A stretch of 64,000 bases of DNA from assembly GCA_944384725.1 (NCBI GenBank), contig CALWUJ010000007.1:1-64000 (forward strand). The letters are read 5' to 3'. The notes beneath the pieces were generated by a model. The model was not told where the DNA came from. It worked only from the letters and a program-made list of their open reading frames with translations, and did not search any database. Of the stretch, positions 8,286 to 19,344 are shown piece by piece. Numbering within the stretch: position 1 is the stretch's first letter; every line of letters begins with the position of its first letter. This stretch comes from an uncultured Agathobaculum sp. (GTDB lineage: Bacteria > Bacillota > Clostridia > Oscillospirales > Butyricicoccaceae). The position numbers and the translations under genes were made by a program.

Positions 8286-9122
8286 TTAGGCAAGGATGCC
8301 GAAGAAACTCAGGACAACGCCCAGTACAACCGTCAGGAGTACCAACCAGTAGGTCGTGACCTTCTTTTTCTTGATTAAGTAATACATCAGCAAGGTATAG
8401 AGGATCGGAAGCAGCGCGGGAGCGATCTTATCCAGCATGCCCTGAATGTCCATGACCGACTGCTTTACGCCTTCCTGCATTTCACCGGCTGCAAAGGTCA
8501 GTGCAACTTTGATCTTGACGAACGTAGCAGCCAAGCCGGCGATAACGGTAACGCCGATCATACCGGCAGCGTCCGAGATAACGCCCATCTTTTCGCTGAG
8601 CTTGTCGATCATGCTGGTGCCCAGCTTACGGCCGTAGTTGCCCATAATCAGCTTGATGCCGAGCAGGACACCGTTCATCGCCAGCAAGAAGCCGATCGGC
8701 GCAAAGCCCAAACCTTCCATTGCCATGGAGGCGAAAATGGTGGAGAACAGCGGCGCAAGGCAGAACTGAGCGAGCGAGTCACCAATACCGGCAAGCGGGC
8801 CCATCAGCGCCATTTTGATGCCGCGGATATCCTTGTACTTCATGCCGTTTTCAGCCATTGCCAAATGGATCGAGGTGATGAACGGAAGAAAATGCGGGTT
8901 GGTGTTGTAAAACTCACTGTTGTCCTTTAACTCCTGCGACAGGCGTTCAGGATCGTTGCCATACAGCTTTTTGAACGCCGGAAACATGGTCAGTGCATAG
9001 CCTAAGCCCTGATAATTGCTGTAATTGAAGCCATTCTGCAGGAAATACGCGCGCAATGTGGTTTTGGTATAGTCCTTGGTGGTCAGCTTGTTCTGCTGCT
9101 CGGTGTGATTAGATCCAGTCAT
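8286..9122 (-). CDS. PTS mannose/GalNAc-class IID component (AgaD/AgaE type)
   Basis: The product is 278 residues. It shows the IID features FLQNGFNYSNYQGLGYALTM near the N-terminus, GIKMALMGPLAGIGDSLAQ around residues 100-118, and a C-terminal membrane segment. With IIC it forms the membrane channel of a mannose-class PTS. ATG at 9122 overlaps the end of the IIC gene by 14 bases, so the two are translationally coupled. Context with GH88 and lyase genes matches streptococcal loci importing unsaturated hyaluronan or chondroitin disaccharides. Confidence 0.9.
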   Translation of the reverse strand: MTGSNHTEQQNKLTTKDYTKTTLRAYFLQNGFNYSNYQGLGYALTMFPAFKKLYGNDPERLSQELKDNSEFYNTNPHFLPFITSIHLAMAENGMKYKDIRGIKMALMGPLAGIGDSLAQFCLAPLFSTIFASMAMEGLGFAPIGFLLAMNGVLLGIKLIMGNYGRKLGTSMIDKLSEKMGVISDAAGMIGVTVIAGLAATFVKIKVALTFAAGEMQEGVKQSVMDIQGMLDKIAPALLPILYTLLMYYLIKKKKVTTYWLVLLTVVLGVVLSFFGILA

Positions 9123-9903
9123 CGTGTTCTACCTCCTGCGATTCACCAGCTGTTGCGGCTACTGCGGCAACCTTTCCGGCTTCATTATAGTGCTTGATTG
9201 CAAATACTGCGCCAACCAGTGCGATACCGATGATCGGCAGAGAGAAATAAGCCGCGCAGATATATCCCAGCAAAGCGAAGGGGATGAGTTCCTTCTTGAG
9301 CATAACGCTCATGATCATAGCAAAGCCGATTGCGGGCAGCATACCGCCGGCAACAGTCAGGCCGTCCAGCAGCCACTGCGGAATCATCTCAACCAGCTTG
9401 CTCAGAGTGTCCATGCTGAATGCACCGAGGAAGCCCAGTGCAAAACCGGCAACACCAAACAGAAGGATGGTCATGTTGGCACTGCGGCGGAATTTGTTGA
9501 AGTCATGCTTTTCCAGCGCATGTGCAGCGCTTTCCGGCGCGCCTGCGCGGACGGTATAAATGGCAGTCTGGAGGAACTGAATGGCAACTGCAAAGGGGAT
9601 GGAAATGGGGAGCGCACTTTCCGGGGTGACGCTGGACATCGTGATCGCCATCAGGGTGCCGATGATGCCAGGGCCGATCGGGTTGGGCGGTACCGTGCCG
9701 CCAGCGCCGACGCCGAAGCCCATGAACGCCAGCTCACCGATCGCGCCGCACTGGAGAGCGGTCGGGATGTCGCCAAGGATTACGCCGACACCAAAACTCA
9801 AAACGATACACCGGTTGGTGTAAATGCCCCACAAATTGCCCATATAACAAAAGGCAGTCCACAGGCCAATCAGCAGGGCCTGAATGATCGAAATTTCAAC
9901 CAT
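9109..9903 (-). CDS. PTS mannose/GalNAc-class IIC component (AgaC/AgaW type)
   Basis: The product is 264 residues with multiple membrane helices and IIC motifs: LIGLWTAFCYMGNLWGIYTNR, FGVGVILGDIPTALQCGAIGELAFMG, GGTVPPNPIGPGIIGT. It is the sugar-recognising channel subunit. AAAGGAAACACC precedes ATG at 9903. It lies between IIB and IID in an operon starting at the GH88 gene. The C-terminus ends in an acidic tail (QEVEHDDWI), common in this class. Confidence 0.9.
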   Translation of the reverse strand: MVEISIIQALLIGLWTAFCYMGNLWGIYTNRCIVLSFGVGVILGDIPTALQCGAIGELAFMGFGVGAGGTVPPNPIGPGIIGTLMAITMSSVTPESALPISIPFAVAIQFLQTAIYTVRAGAPESAAHALEKHDFNKFRRSANMTILLFGVAGFALGFLGAFSMDTLSKLVEMIPQWLLDGLTVAGGMLPAIGFAMIMSVMLKKELIPFALLGYICAAYFSLPIIGIALVGAVFAIKHYNEAGKVAAVAATAGESQEVEHDDWI

Positions 9904-9955
9904 AATGGTGTTTCCTTTCTACCGTTGTTTTCTTTATCTCATCTTTTACCGATTA

Positions 9956-10447
9956 TCAGAGGTAGTCGCGGATATTGACCTGCACAGCACCGTCCGTGCC
10001 GCTCGGAGTGGTCTGGGTGTCGAATTCGATGTTGTATTTCTCGACCATCTCGCGCAGCGCGGCCTTGTCCTCTGCCCCGAGGAAAATCGAACGGGTGACC
10101 TTTTCTTTGCCCTCGGCGTTGTGAATGTTGCCGATGTTGATATGCTGAATCGGCACATTGCCGGCAACCAGACGCAGCGCATCGGCGCAATCCTTAACGA
10201 TGATGAAGATGGTCTGTGCGGGATTGGCTTTATAGATGATGTCGATGACCTTCTGCACCGGGTAGAAGCGCATTGCCACTTCCTTCGGGATAACGGTCTT
10301 CATCAGCGACTGTGCCATCGGATCGGCAGCCGCCTCGTCGTTGGCTACGATAACCGTGTTGACACCCAGAGACTTGATCCAAAGCTGGCCTTGGCCATGT
10401 ACCAGACGCTCGTCGATGCGGGTCATAACAATATTGGGAGTGCTCAT
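9956..10447 (-). CDS. PTS mannose/GalNAc-class IIB component (AgaB/AgaV type)
   Basis: The product is 163 residues, soluble. The phosphorylated His is in RLVHGQGQLW, at residue 17, and the domain continues with VIVANDEAAADPMAQSLMK. It carries phosphate from IIA to the incoming sugar. AAAGAGAGGATTTATC precedes ATG at 10447. No IIA gene lies in this operon, so phosphate must come from a IIA encoded elsewhere, such as the one at 24006. Confidence 0.92.
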   Translation of the reverse strand: MSTPNIVMTRIDERLVHGQGQLWIKSLGVNTVIVANDEAAADPMAQSLMKTVIPKEVAMRFYPVQKVIDIIYKANPAQTIFIIVKDCADALRLVAGNVPIQHINIGNIHNAEGKEKVTRSIFLGAEDKAALREMVEKYNIEFDTQTTPSGTDGAVQVNIRDYL

Positions 10448-10483
10448 GATAAATCCTCTCTTTCTAATTTAGCAGGTCAGTGC

Positions 10484-11674
10484 TTACCAGTAAGGCTTCC
10501 AATCCTTGATGCAGCGCATCAGGGCTTCCATATAGAAGTAATCACCCCAGATGTTTCCTTCGTCAACACCCTTGCCTGAGTGCCAGCTGTACACACCATG
10601 ATACAGAATGGGTGCGCCCGGCTCGCAGGCATCTGCGGTGTAGTTGCGGATCAGGGAGCGCAGGATGTCAGCGGCGGCACCGCGATAAACGTCCTTATCC
10701 GGTGCGTCCGCAGGCAGATGACGATCCATCTCCATCATACCACAAACTGCGATGGCTGCGGCGCTGGAATCGCGCGGCTGCTTGTCCGCGTCGGTGAAAA
10801 TCAGATCCCAGTAGCACACATGATCGTCCGGCAGACGGTTGAGGAAGTAATTGGTCATGCCGCGGTATAGATCGGTGTATTCCAGCTGATGGGTGTAGCG
10901 GATATTGAGTGGAATGCCGTAAATGCCCCAAGCCTGCCCGCGCGCCCATGCGCTGTCATCGTTATAGCCCTGACGCGTCGCACCATGATCCGGGCCTCCG
11001 GTTTCCGGGTTCATATAGAATGTATGGAATGCACTGGCATCATCGCGGATCACATATTTGCAGCTGGTGGCAAAATGCTTTTGTGCAATTTCGGCATAAT
11101 GCGGATTACTGGAGATCTGGCTGGCACGATACAGCAGCGGGATATTGAGCATGCAGTCAATGATGAACCGATAATGCTCCGGGCTGTTGAACGGCCCCCA
11201 TGCCTGCAAAAATTCTCCTTTTTCCTGCCAGCGGGTAAGCAGCTGGTCAGCTGCCAGCAAAGCGGCGCGCTTTGCCTTTTCGCTTCCGGTCAGCTGATAG
11301 CCACTGACGCAGGAAAGCGAATAAAGGAAGCCAAGATCATGATGGTCAAGCTCGATCTTGTTCTCTACGCGGTGCAGGAAACTGTCTACATTACGCTCGG
11401 CAAGCGCGCGGAACTTTTCATCTCCGGTGTACTCATAGCAAAGCCAGAGCATACCGGTCCAGAAACCGTCCGTCCATTCAATGTTTTCGATAATGGGATA
11501 CCGAAGGTTTTTCGTGGCCGGCCACGGGAACTTATCTTGAAAATATTCCATGTTTGCTTCAACCTGCTTGACGCATCGGTCGAGTGCTGCCGTGGCCTCT
11601 TCTTTTGTAATTGGAGGAGTTTCCAGAAAGTTGTTGCGCAGGGTGATTTCCTCGATGTTCACCTGACGGGTCAT
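10484..11674 (-). CDS. ugl: GH88 unsaturated glucuronyl hydrolase
   Basis: The product is 396 residues, no signal peptide. It is a GH88 (alpha/alpha)6 enzyme that hydrates the unsaturated uronic acid of lyase products and so releases it from the disaccharide. Two aspartates match the known catalytic pair: LDHHDLGFLYSLS (Asp113, like Asp88 of the Bacillus enzyme) and FIIDCMLNIPLL (Asp173, like Asp149). Further family motifs are GATRQGYNDDSAWARGQAWG. Start is ATG at 11674, preceded by AAAGGTG; the longer frame starting at 11788 lies in the promoter. It is the first gene of the operon GH88-IIB-IIC-IID-lyase, repressed through an operator at 11735-11748. Confidence 0.92.
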   Translation of the reverse strand: MTRQVNIEEITLRNNFLETPPITKEEATAALDRCVKQVEANMEYFQDKFPWPATKNLRYPIIENIEWTDGFWTGMLWLCYEYTGDEKFRALAERNVDSFLHRVENKIELDHHDLGFLYSLSCVSGYQLTGSEKAKRAALLAADQLLTRWQEKGEFLQAWGPFNSPEHYRFIIDCMLNIPLLYRASQISSNPHYAEIAQKHFATSCKYVIRDDASAFHTFYMNPETGGPDHGATRQGYNDDSAWARGQAWGIYGIPLNIRYTHQLEYTDLYRGMTNYFLNRLPDDHVCYWDLIFTDADKQPRDSSAAAIAVCGMMEMDRHLPADAPDKDVYRGAAADILRSLIRNYTADACEPGAPILYHGVYSWHSGKGVDEGNIWGDYFYMEALMRCIKDWKPYW

Positions 11675-11734
11675 AACATAACACCTTTCTTCAAAGAGTA
11701 TCACTTCATGTCGGTAGGAAAAACCAGCCCAGAA

Positions 11735-11788
11735 GTAAACCGATTTACCAGATAGCATAATTATAGGGCGGAAATATGTTGCCGTCAA
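11735..11788 (-). promoter_or_regulatory. promoter of the GH88/PTS/lyase operon with LacI operator
   Basis: On the minus strand TTGACG (11783-11788), 17 bp, TATAAT (11760-11765). The palindrome GTAAACCGATTTAC lies at 11735-11748, about a dozen bases after the -10, over the likely first transcribed bases. It is the best match to the deduced consensus GTAAAYCGRTTTAC. Confidence 0.8.
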
Positions 11789-11895
11789 TTGTCATTATTG
11801 CAAGAAGATTGTAAATGAATTTTGTGCATTAAATAGAAAATGATAATATAGACACTTTATTATATAATAATAGATAAAATTTCGTAATTTTTTTA

Positions 11896-11942
11896 TTGAC
11901 AAAACCGGTTTACTTAACTATACTGATGGTGAACCGATTTAC
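11896..11942 (+). promoter_or_regulatory. promoter of the aldolase-like/dhuD/dhuI operon with two LacI operators
   Basis: A near-ideal promoter, TTGACA (11896-11901), 17 bp, TATACT (11919-11924), is overlapped by CAAAACCGGTTTAC (11900-11913) in the spacer and GTGAACCGATTTAC (11929-11942) after the -10. The centres are 29 bp apart. The rest of the 320-bp divergent region to the GH88 gene is AT-rich with no other feature seen. Confidence 0.8.
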
Positions 11943-11996
11943 TAGCTTGCAAAAGACAAAACTACTCAGCCACCAAACAAGAAGGAAGCGAGCCTT

Positions 11997-12974
11997 ATGA
12001 ATAGGTGTATTTCAGAAATTTCCGATATCGGCATACTGCCGTCTGTCCATCTTGACGATGCGGCGCATGCCGTCCCGTTGGCGCAGGCATTACATACCTC
12101 TTATATAGATGCGCTGTTGCTGACTGGCGAAAACGCCTGTGCAGGCATTCGCGCGGTACGCGATGCAATGGATGATATCCTGATCGGCGCCGGCAATATT
12201 GTAGGACTGGAGCAGGCCCAACAAGCAGTGCAGGCCGGGGCGCAATGGATCGTCACTCCGGGCTTACAGGAAACAGTCGTCCGTTGGTGCATGGAGCAGC
12301 AAATCACGGTTGTGCCCGGTGTAAGCAGCGCCAGTGAGATTGAACAGGCGATTGCCTGTGGCTTGGATTGTGTACACCTGTTCCCTGCACAGGCGGCGGG
12401 CGGCGTGCAGACATTGCAGGCCTATGCAAAGGCATATCCGCAAATGCATTTCCTTGTCTCGGACGGCATGGGGGTACAGGACATGCACGCTTACCTGTCT
12501 CAGCCCAACGTGCTGGCCGTCATTCGGGAAGATATCCTTTCGACCGACACGCTGGAGCGTGCGGATTGGACGCAGGCCGAACAGGAGGCCGAGTCCGCAG
12601 TCAAGCAGCTTCTTGGCTTTGAGCTGATCCATGTGGGCGTGAATCAGGAATCCTGTGAGCAAGCACTGGAAACCGCCCAAACATTGTGCACTCTGTTTCA
12701 CTTCACATATTACAAAAAGCCCAAGTCGCATTTTGCTGGCCGAGGCTTTGAGATCCTCAATACAGTCGGTCGGGGGCGCAACGGACATATCGGTATTTAC
12801 ACGCCCTATCCGGAGAAAGCCATGCGGTATCTTGGCAAAAAAGGGGTACGCTTTGTTGAGGAAAGTATCACCCGCAACAAGAAAACCAACGCCATCAACT
12901 TTGTGTATCTGGATCTGGAAATCGCCGGCTTTGGCGTTCATCTGATTAACCCGGATGTGAAGATGAAGACTTGA
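11997..12974 (+). CDS. KDPG-aldolase-like domain fused to a VOC-like domain; catalytic lysine missing
   Basis: The product is 325 residues. Residues 1-200 follow KDPG/KHG aldolase (Eda): ILIGAGNIVGLEQAQQAV, GAQWIVTPGL, ITVVPGVSSASEIEQAI, LFPAQAAGGVQTLQAY. However, the Schiff-base Lys (EFKFFPAE in E. coli) is His127 (CVHLFPAQ), the E. coli Glu45 position is Ala or Asp, and PTGGI is VSDGM. Residues about 205-325 look like a vicinal-oxygen-chelate domain (GHIGIYTPYPEKAMRYL, FVEESI, VYLDLEIAGFGVHL). GAAGGAAG precedes ATG at 11997. It heads the operon with dhuD- and dhuI-type genes. It could be a pseudoenzyme, a different lyase, or an active VOC enzyme with a structural N-domain. Confidence 0.8.
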   Translation: MNRCISEISDIGILPSVHLDDAAHAVPLAQALHTSYIDALLLTGENACAGIRAVRDAMDDILIGAGNIVGLEQAQQAVQAGAQWIVTPGLQETVVRWCMEQQITVVPGVSSASEIEQAIACGLDCVHLFPAQAAGGVQTLQAYAKAYPQMHFLVSDGMGVQDMHAYLSQPNVLAVIREDILSTDTLERADWTQAEQEAESAVKQLLGFELIHVGVNQESCEQALETAQTLCTLFHFTYYKKPKSHFAGRGFEILNTVGRGRNGHIGIYTPYPEKAMRYLGKKGVRFVEESITRNKKTNAINFVYLDLEIAGFGVHLINPDVKMKT

Positions 12975-13027
12975 AATTGCTGCATAGGCAGCAATCCGAA
13001 CAAATTTTAGAAAGGGAGCAAAAACTC

Positions 13028-13828
13028 ATGTTTAACATGTCGAAATTCTCGCTGGAAGGCAAGATTGCGCTGGTAACCGGCGCTTCCTATGGCATTGGAT
13101 TTGCCATTGCAACGGCATATGCCAACGCCGGTGCGACCATTGTGTTCAATGACATCAATGAATCGCTGGTTGAGAAGGGCATGGCAGCTTACGCGGAGCA
13201 AGGCATCCAGGCGCATGGCTATGTCTGCGACGTAACCGACGAGCAGGCGGTACAGGAACTGATTGCCCGCATCGAGAAAGAGGTCGGCGTGGTCGACATT
13301 TTGGTCAACAATGCCGGTATCATCAAGCGTGTTCCCATGCTTGAAATGAGCGCAAAGGATTTCCGCCAGGTCATCGACATTGATCTGAACGGTCCGTTTA
13401 TCGTTTCCAAGGCTGTGCTGCCGGGCATGATTGCCAAGGGCCATGGCAAAATCATCAACATTTGCTCGATGATGTCTGAGCTGGGCCGTGAAACGGTCAG
13501 CGCATACGCGGCGGCAAAGGGCGGCTTGAAGATGTTGACGCGCAACATTTGCAGCGAATTCGGCGAGCACAACATTCAGTGCAACGGCATCGGGCCGGGC
13601 TACATCGCGACGCCGCAGACCGCGCCGCTGCGTGAGATCCAGCCGGATGGTTCGCGTCATCCGTTCGACCAGTTCATCATTGCCAAGACGCCGGCTGCGC
13701 GCTGGGGCGAAGCTGAGGATCTGATGGGTCCGGCAGTGTTCCTCGCCAGCGATGCCAGCGATTTTGTCAACGGCCATGTGCTGTATGTTGACGGCGGCAT
13801 TCTGGCGTACATCGGCAAGCAGCCGTAA
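13028..13828 (+). CDS. SDR dehydrogenase, DhuD/KduD type
   Basis: The product is 266 residues. It is a classical short-chain dehydrogenase: VTGASYGIGFAIA cofactor motif near residues 14-26, LVNNAGI, and active-site SAYAAAKGG with Tyr and Lys, closing with YVDGGILAYIG as in KduD. The family reduces 3-deoxy-D-glycero-2,5-hexodiulosonate to 2-keto-3-deoxygluconate. AAAGGGAG precedes ATG at 13028; the longer frame overlaps the stop region of the preceding gene without a ribosome site. Its place after the aldolase-like gene and before a DhuI-type isomerase supports action on unsaturated uronates; a neighbouring FAH-family enzyme leaves open a role as a sugar-acid dehydrogenase. Confidence 0.88.
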   Translation: MFNMSKFSLEGKIALVTGASYGIGFAIATAYANAGATIVFNDINESLVEKGMAAYAEQGIQAHGYVCDVTDEQAVQELIARIEKEVGVVDILVNNAGIIKRVPMLEMSAKDFRQVIDIDLNGPFIVSKAVLPGMIAKGHGKIINICSMMSELGRETVSAYAAAKGGLKMLTRNICSEFGEHNIQCNGIGPGYIATPQTAPLREIQPDGSRHPFDQFIIAKTPAARWGEAEDLMGPAVFLASDASDFVNGHVLYVDGGILAYIGKQP

Positions 13829-13858
13829 AACACAGACGATACGAAAGGAAACACAGTA

Positions 13859-14491
13859 ATGAAGATCGCATTGATCAACGAAAATTCGCAGGCTGCCAAG
13901 AATGCGCAGATCTACGAGATTCTGAAGGAAGAGGCGGAAAAAGCGGGCCATACGGTGGATAACTATGGTATGTATTCCGCAGAGGATGAAACGCAGCTGA
14001 CCTATGTCAAGAACGGTCTGCTGGCCAGCATCTTGTTGTCGAGCGGCGCGGCGAATTTTGTCGTGACCGGCTGCGGTACGGGTCAGGGCGCTATGCTCGC
14101 ATGCAACTCGTTCCCGAATGTACTGTGCGGCCACATCACCAATCCGCTGGATGCGTTCCTGTTTGGTCAGGTCAACGATGGCAACTGCATTGCTATGCCG
14201 TTTGCACAGGGCTTTGGCTGGGGTGCAGAGATCAATCTGCGCGATACCTTTGCCAAGTTGTTCTCTGAGCCGTTCGGCGGCGGTTACCCCAAGGAGAGAA
14301 GAGAACCCGAGCAGCGTAACAAAAAGATTCTCGATCAGGTGAAAAAGGTCACGCATCAGCCGATTATGACTATTTTGAAGGAAATTGATCAGGAATTTCT
14401 GAAAGAAACGATTTCCGGCGCGCATTTCGCAGAGTATTTCTATCCGAACTGCAAGGATGAGGAGATCGCAAGCTATCTGAAAGCACTGTAA
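13859..14491 (+). CDS. RpiB/LacA-LacB-family isomerase, DhuI type
   Basis: The product is 210 residues. The RpiB-family core is visible: MKIALINENSQAAKNAQIYE, FVVTGCGTGQGAMLACNS, CGHITNPLDAF and NDGNCIAMPFAQGFG. In streptococci and relatives a protein of this type (DhuI) isomerises 4-deoxy-L-threo-5-hexosulose uronate in place of KduI, and sits beside DhuD, as here. GAAAGGAA precedes ATG at 13859, 30 bases after the dehydrogenase gene, in the same LacI-controlled operon. No phosphate substrate is needed for DhuI, unlike ordinary RpiB, so substrate assignment rests on context. Confidence 0.85.
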   Translation: MKIALINENSQAAKNAQIYEILKEEAEKAGHTVDNYGMYSAEDETQLTYVKNGLLASILLSSGAANFVVTGCGTGQGAMLACNSFPNVLCGHITNPLDAFLFGQVNDGNCIAMPFAQGFGWGAEINLRDTFAKLFSEPFGGGYPKERREPEQRNKKILDQVKKVTHQPIMTILKEIDQEFLKETISGAHFAEYFYPNCKDEEIASYLKAL

Positions 14492-14761
14492 GAGTATTTT
14501 CGGATGAGCCATGCAACCGCTGCCAGTTTGGAGCATCAACGCTGCGGTTGAAGAATACAATGCCAATTGCTATCACCTTCCACTTTCAAAAGGCGGCCGC
14601 CCTATCCTGCGCAAAAAGCATGGGATGGGGCGGCTGCCTTTGTGCGGTATGGGCAGTTCTTAATCGTTCGGCAAATCGTTATTTTCCCGCACTGGTCGAA
14701 AAGAGAAATTTACTTTTTTATCCGCGAGCAGTCTGTCAACCGGTAAAAGCCGTGTCAGGAA
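14492..14761 (+). other. intergenic region with weak terminator
   Basis: No gene is seen. A long stem (AAAGGCGGCCGCCC with GGGGCGGCTGCCTTT, about 14587-14641) follows the dhuI-type gene and probably ends that operon, although it lacks a clear T run. Confidence 0.5.
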
Positions 14762-14790
14762 TTGTAAATGATTTTAGCTTATGCTATAAT
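14762..14790 (+). promoter_or_regulatory. promoter of the RpiR-family gene
   Basis: TTGTAA (14762-14767), 17 bp, TATAAT (14785-14790). It places the transcription start near 14797 and rules out the ATG at 14768 as the start codon. Confidence 0.7.
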
Positions 14791-14827
14791 TTTGGCAGGC
14801 ATAACGCGGGAAAGCGGGGTGAAAATC

Positions 14828-15687
14828 GTGTTGTTGGTGCAGCTGAAAGAGATGAAGAACTTCACCAGTCATGAAAAGGATATTGCAAATTACATTCTGA
14901 CGCATATGGAACAAATCCCGGATATGTCGGCGGGTGAGCTGGCAAAATCGTCGTTGACCAGCAAGGCAACCGTGGTTCGGCTGAGTCAGAAGCTGGGGCT
15001 TTCCGGATATCAGGAGTTCAAGCTGAAATTGATTGCAGAAGTCAATCAAAATGAGCGCATTGGGCAGATTCTGGCGAATGAACCGATTACGCCAAATAGT
15101 TCCTATTCGGATATCATCCACACCATTCCGGGGCTTTACGACAAAGCCGTCACCAATACGCGGCTCACGCTGAACAAAGGGGATATGCTGCGCATCGACC
15201 GCTTTTTACAGGAAGCGGAGTGCATTGATATCTATGGAACCGGCATCAGCTATACGCTAGCGCAGGCGGCTGCGTTCAAATTTGCAACGCTGGGTGTGGA
15301 AAGCTCTGCTTACGAGAGTATCAATGGGCATTATCTTGCCGCGCGAAAGCACAAAAAGACCGTGGCCTTTGTCATCAGCTTTACCGGCGCCAATCGCTCG
15401 GTGGAAACGATGCGAAATACCTGCGCACAGCCACGCATAACCATGTGGTCGGCATTTTAGGGCCGCATAACCAGAAAATCCGGCCATGGTGCCATGAAGT
15501 TGTCGAAATTCCCAACCGTGACTCCATTCTCAGTCTGGATGTCATTACTTCTTTTGCTGCGAGCAACTATGTGTTTGATATCTTTTTCTCTATGCTGCTG
15601 TCACATTGCCAGGAACAGCACATCCAATCCTCGCTCGAAATGATCCGGCACAGAAATCTCCTGCTGAATGAAACCTTTGATGCATGA
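14828..15687 (+). pseudogene. RpiR/MurR-family regulator broken by a single frameshift
   Basis: From GTG at 14828 (GGGGTG upstream) the frame encodes an RpiR-type helix-turn-helix (DMSAGELAKSSLTSKATVVR) and a SIS sugar-phosphate domain (IDIYGTGISYTLAQAAAFKF). After MRNT at about 15410 the frame runs into a stop at 15460. The adjacent frame continues the SIS domain (YLRTATHNHVVGILG, then EIPNRDSILSLDVITSFAA) to the stop at 15687. Restoring one A in AAA at 15415-15417 would give MRKYLRTATHN and a normal protein of about 285 residues. It is either a real mutation or a homopolymer read error. The intact protein would regulate the adjacent beta-glucoside genes. Confidence 0.82.
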
Positions 15688-15696
15688 TGCCCCGCC

Positions 15697-15730
15697 GAAC
15701 CGATGTTTCAATAACATCGGTTCTTTTTTT
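15697..15730 (+). terminator. terminator of the RpiR-family gene
   Basis: An 11-bp stem (GAACCGATGTT with AACATCGGTTC) and a run of seven T directly follow the stop at 15687. Confidence 0.88.
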
Positions 15731-15769
15731 GCGGATTTTGAACCGTTGGACCGGAATCGGCGCTGCGTA

Positions 15770-15827
15770 TTGTATTTGGCAAAGAAATGGATTATTTTGG
15801 TGTTACCGCACAAAAGAGAATGGTAAC
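15770..15827 (+). promoter_or_regulatory. candidate promoter and operator of the beta-glucoside operon
   Basis: TTGTAT (15770-15775), 17 bp, TATTTT (15793-15798) is a fair promoter. An inverted repeat GTTACC (15802-15807) and GGTAAC (15822-15827) lies between it and the ribosome site GGGAGG. It could be the operator for the RpiR-family protein; no second copy was found to support this. Confidence 0.45.
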
Positions 15828-15839
15828 GGGAGGTAAACT

Positions 15840-19189
<3,350 letters not shown>

Positions 19190-19240
19190 GCGTGTATACA
19201 CATTCTGATGAAGTAAGGTTCATACCATAAAAGAAGAAAA

Positions 19241-19281
19241 AAACGCGCAATCACTCTGTGTCAAAGAGTGATTGCGCGTTT
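19241..19281. terminator. bidirectional terminator
   Basis: A 17-bp perfect stem (AAACGCGCAATCACTCT and its complement) with T on both sides lies between the convergent GH1 gene and the binding-protein gene at 19345. Confidence 0.85.
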
Positions 19282-19344
19282 GTATGTTCCGTGCCAAAAT
19301 GCTTGCAAACAGCCCGAAGGGGGCTATCGCAAAGCCGCTCTCCC

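Noticed and set aside
13007..14566. 519-codon antisense frame over the dhuD- and dhuI-type genes
   Set aside because: It is on the opposite strand of two well-supported genes and shows no family motif.
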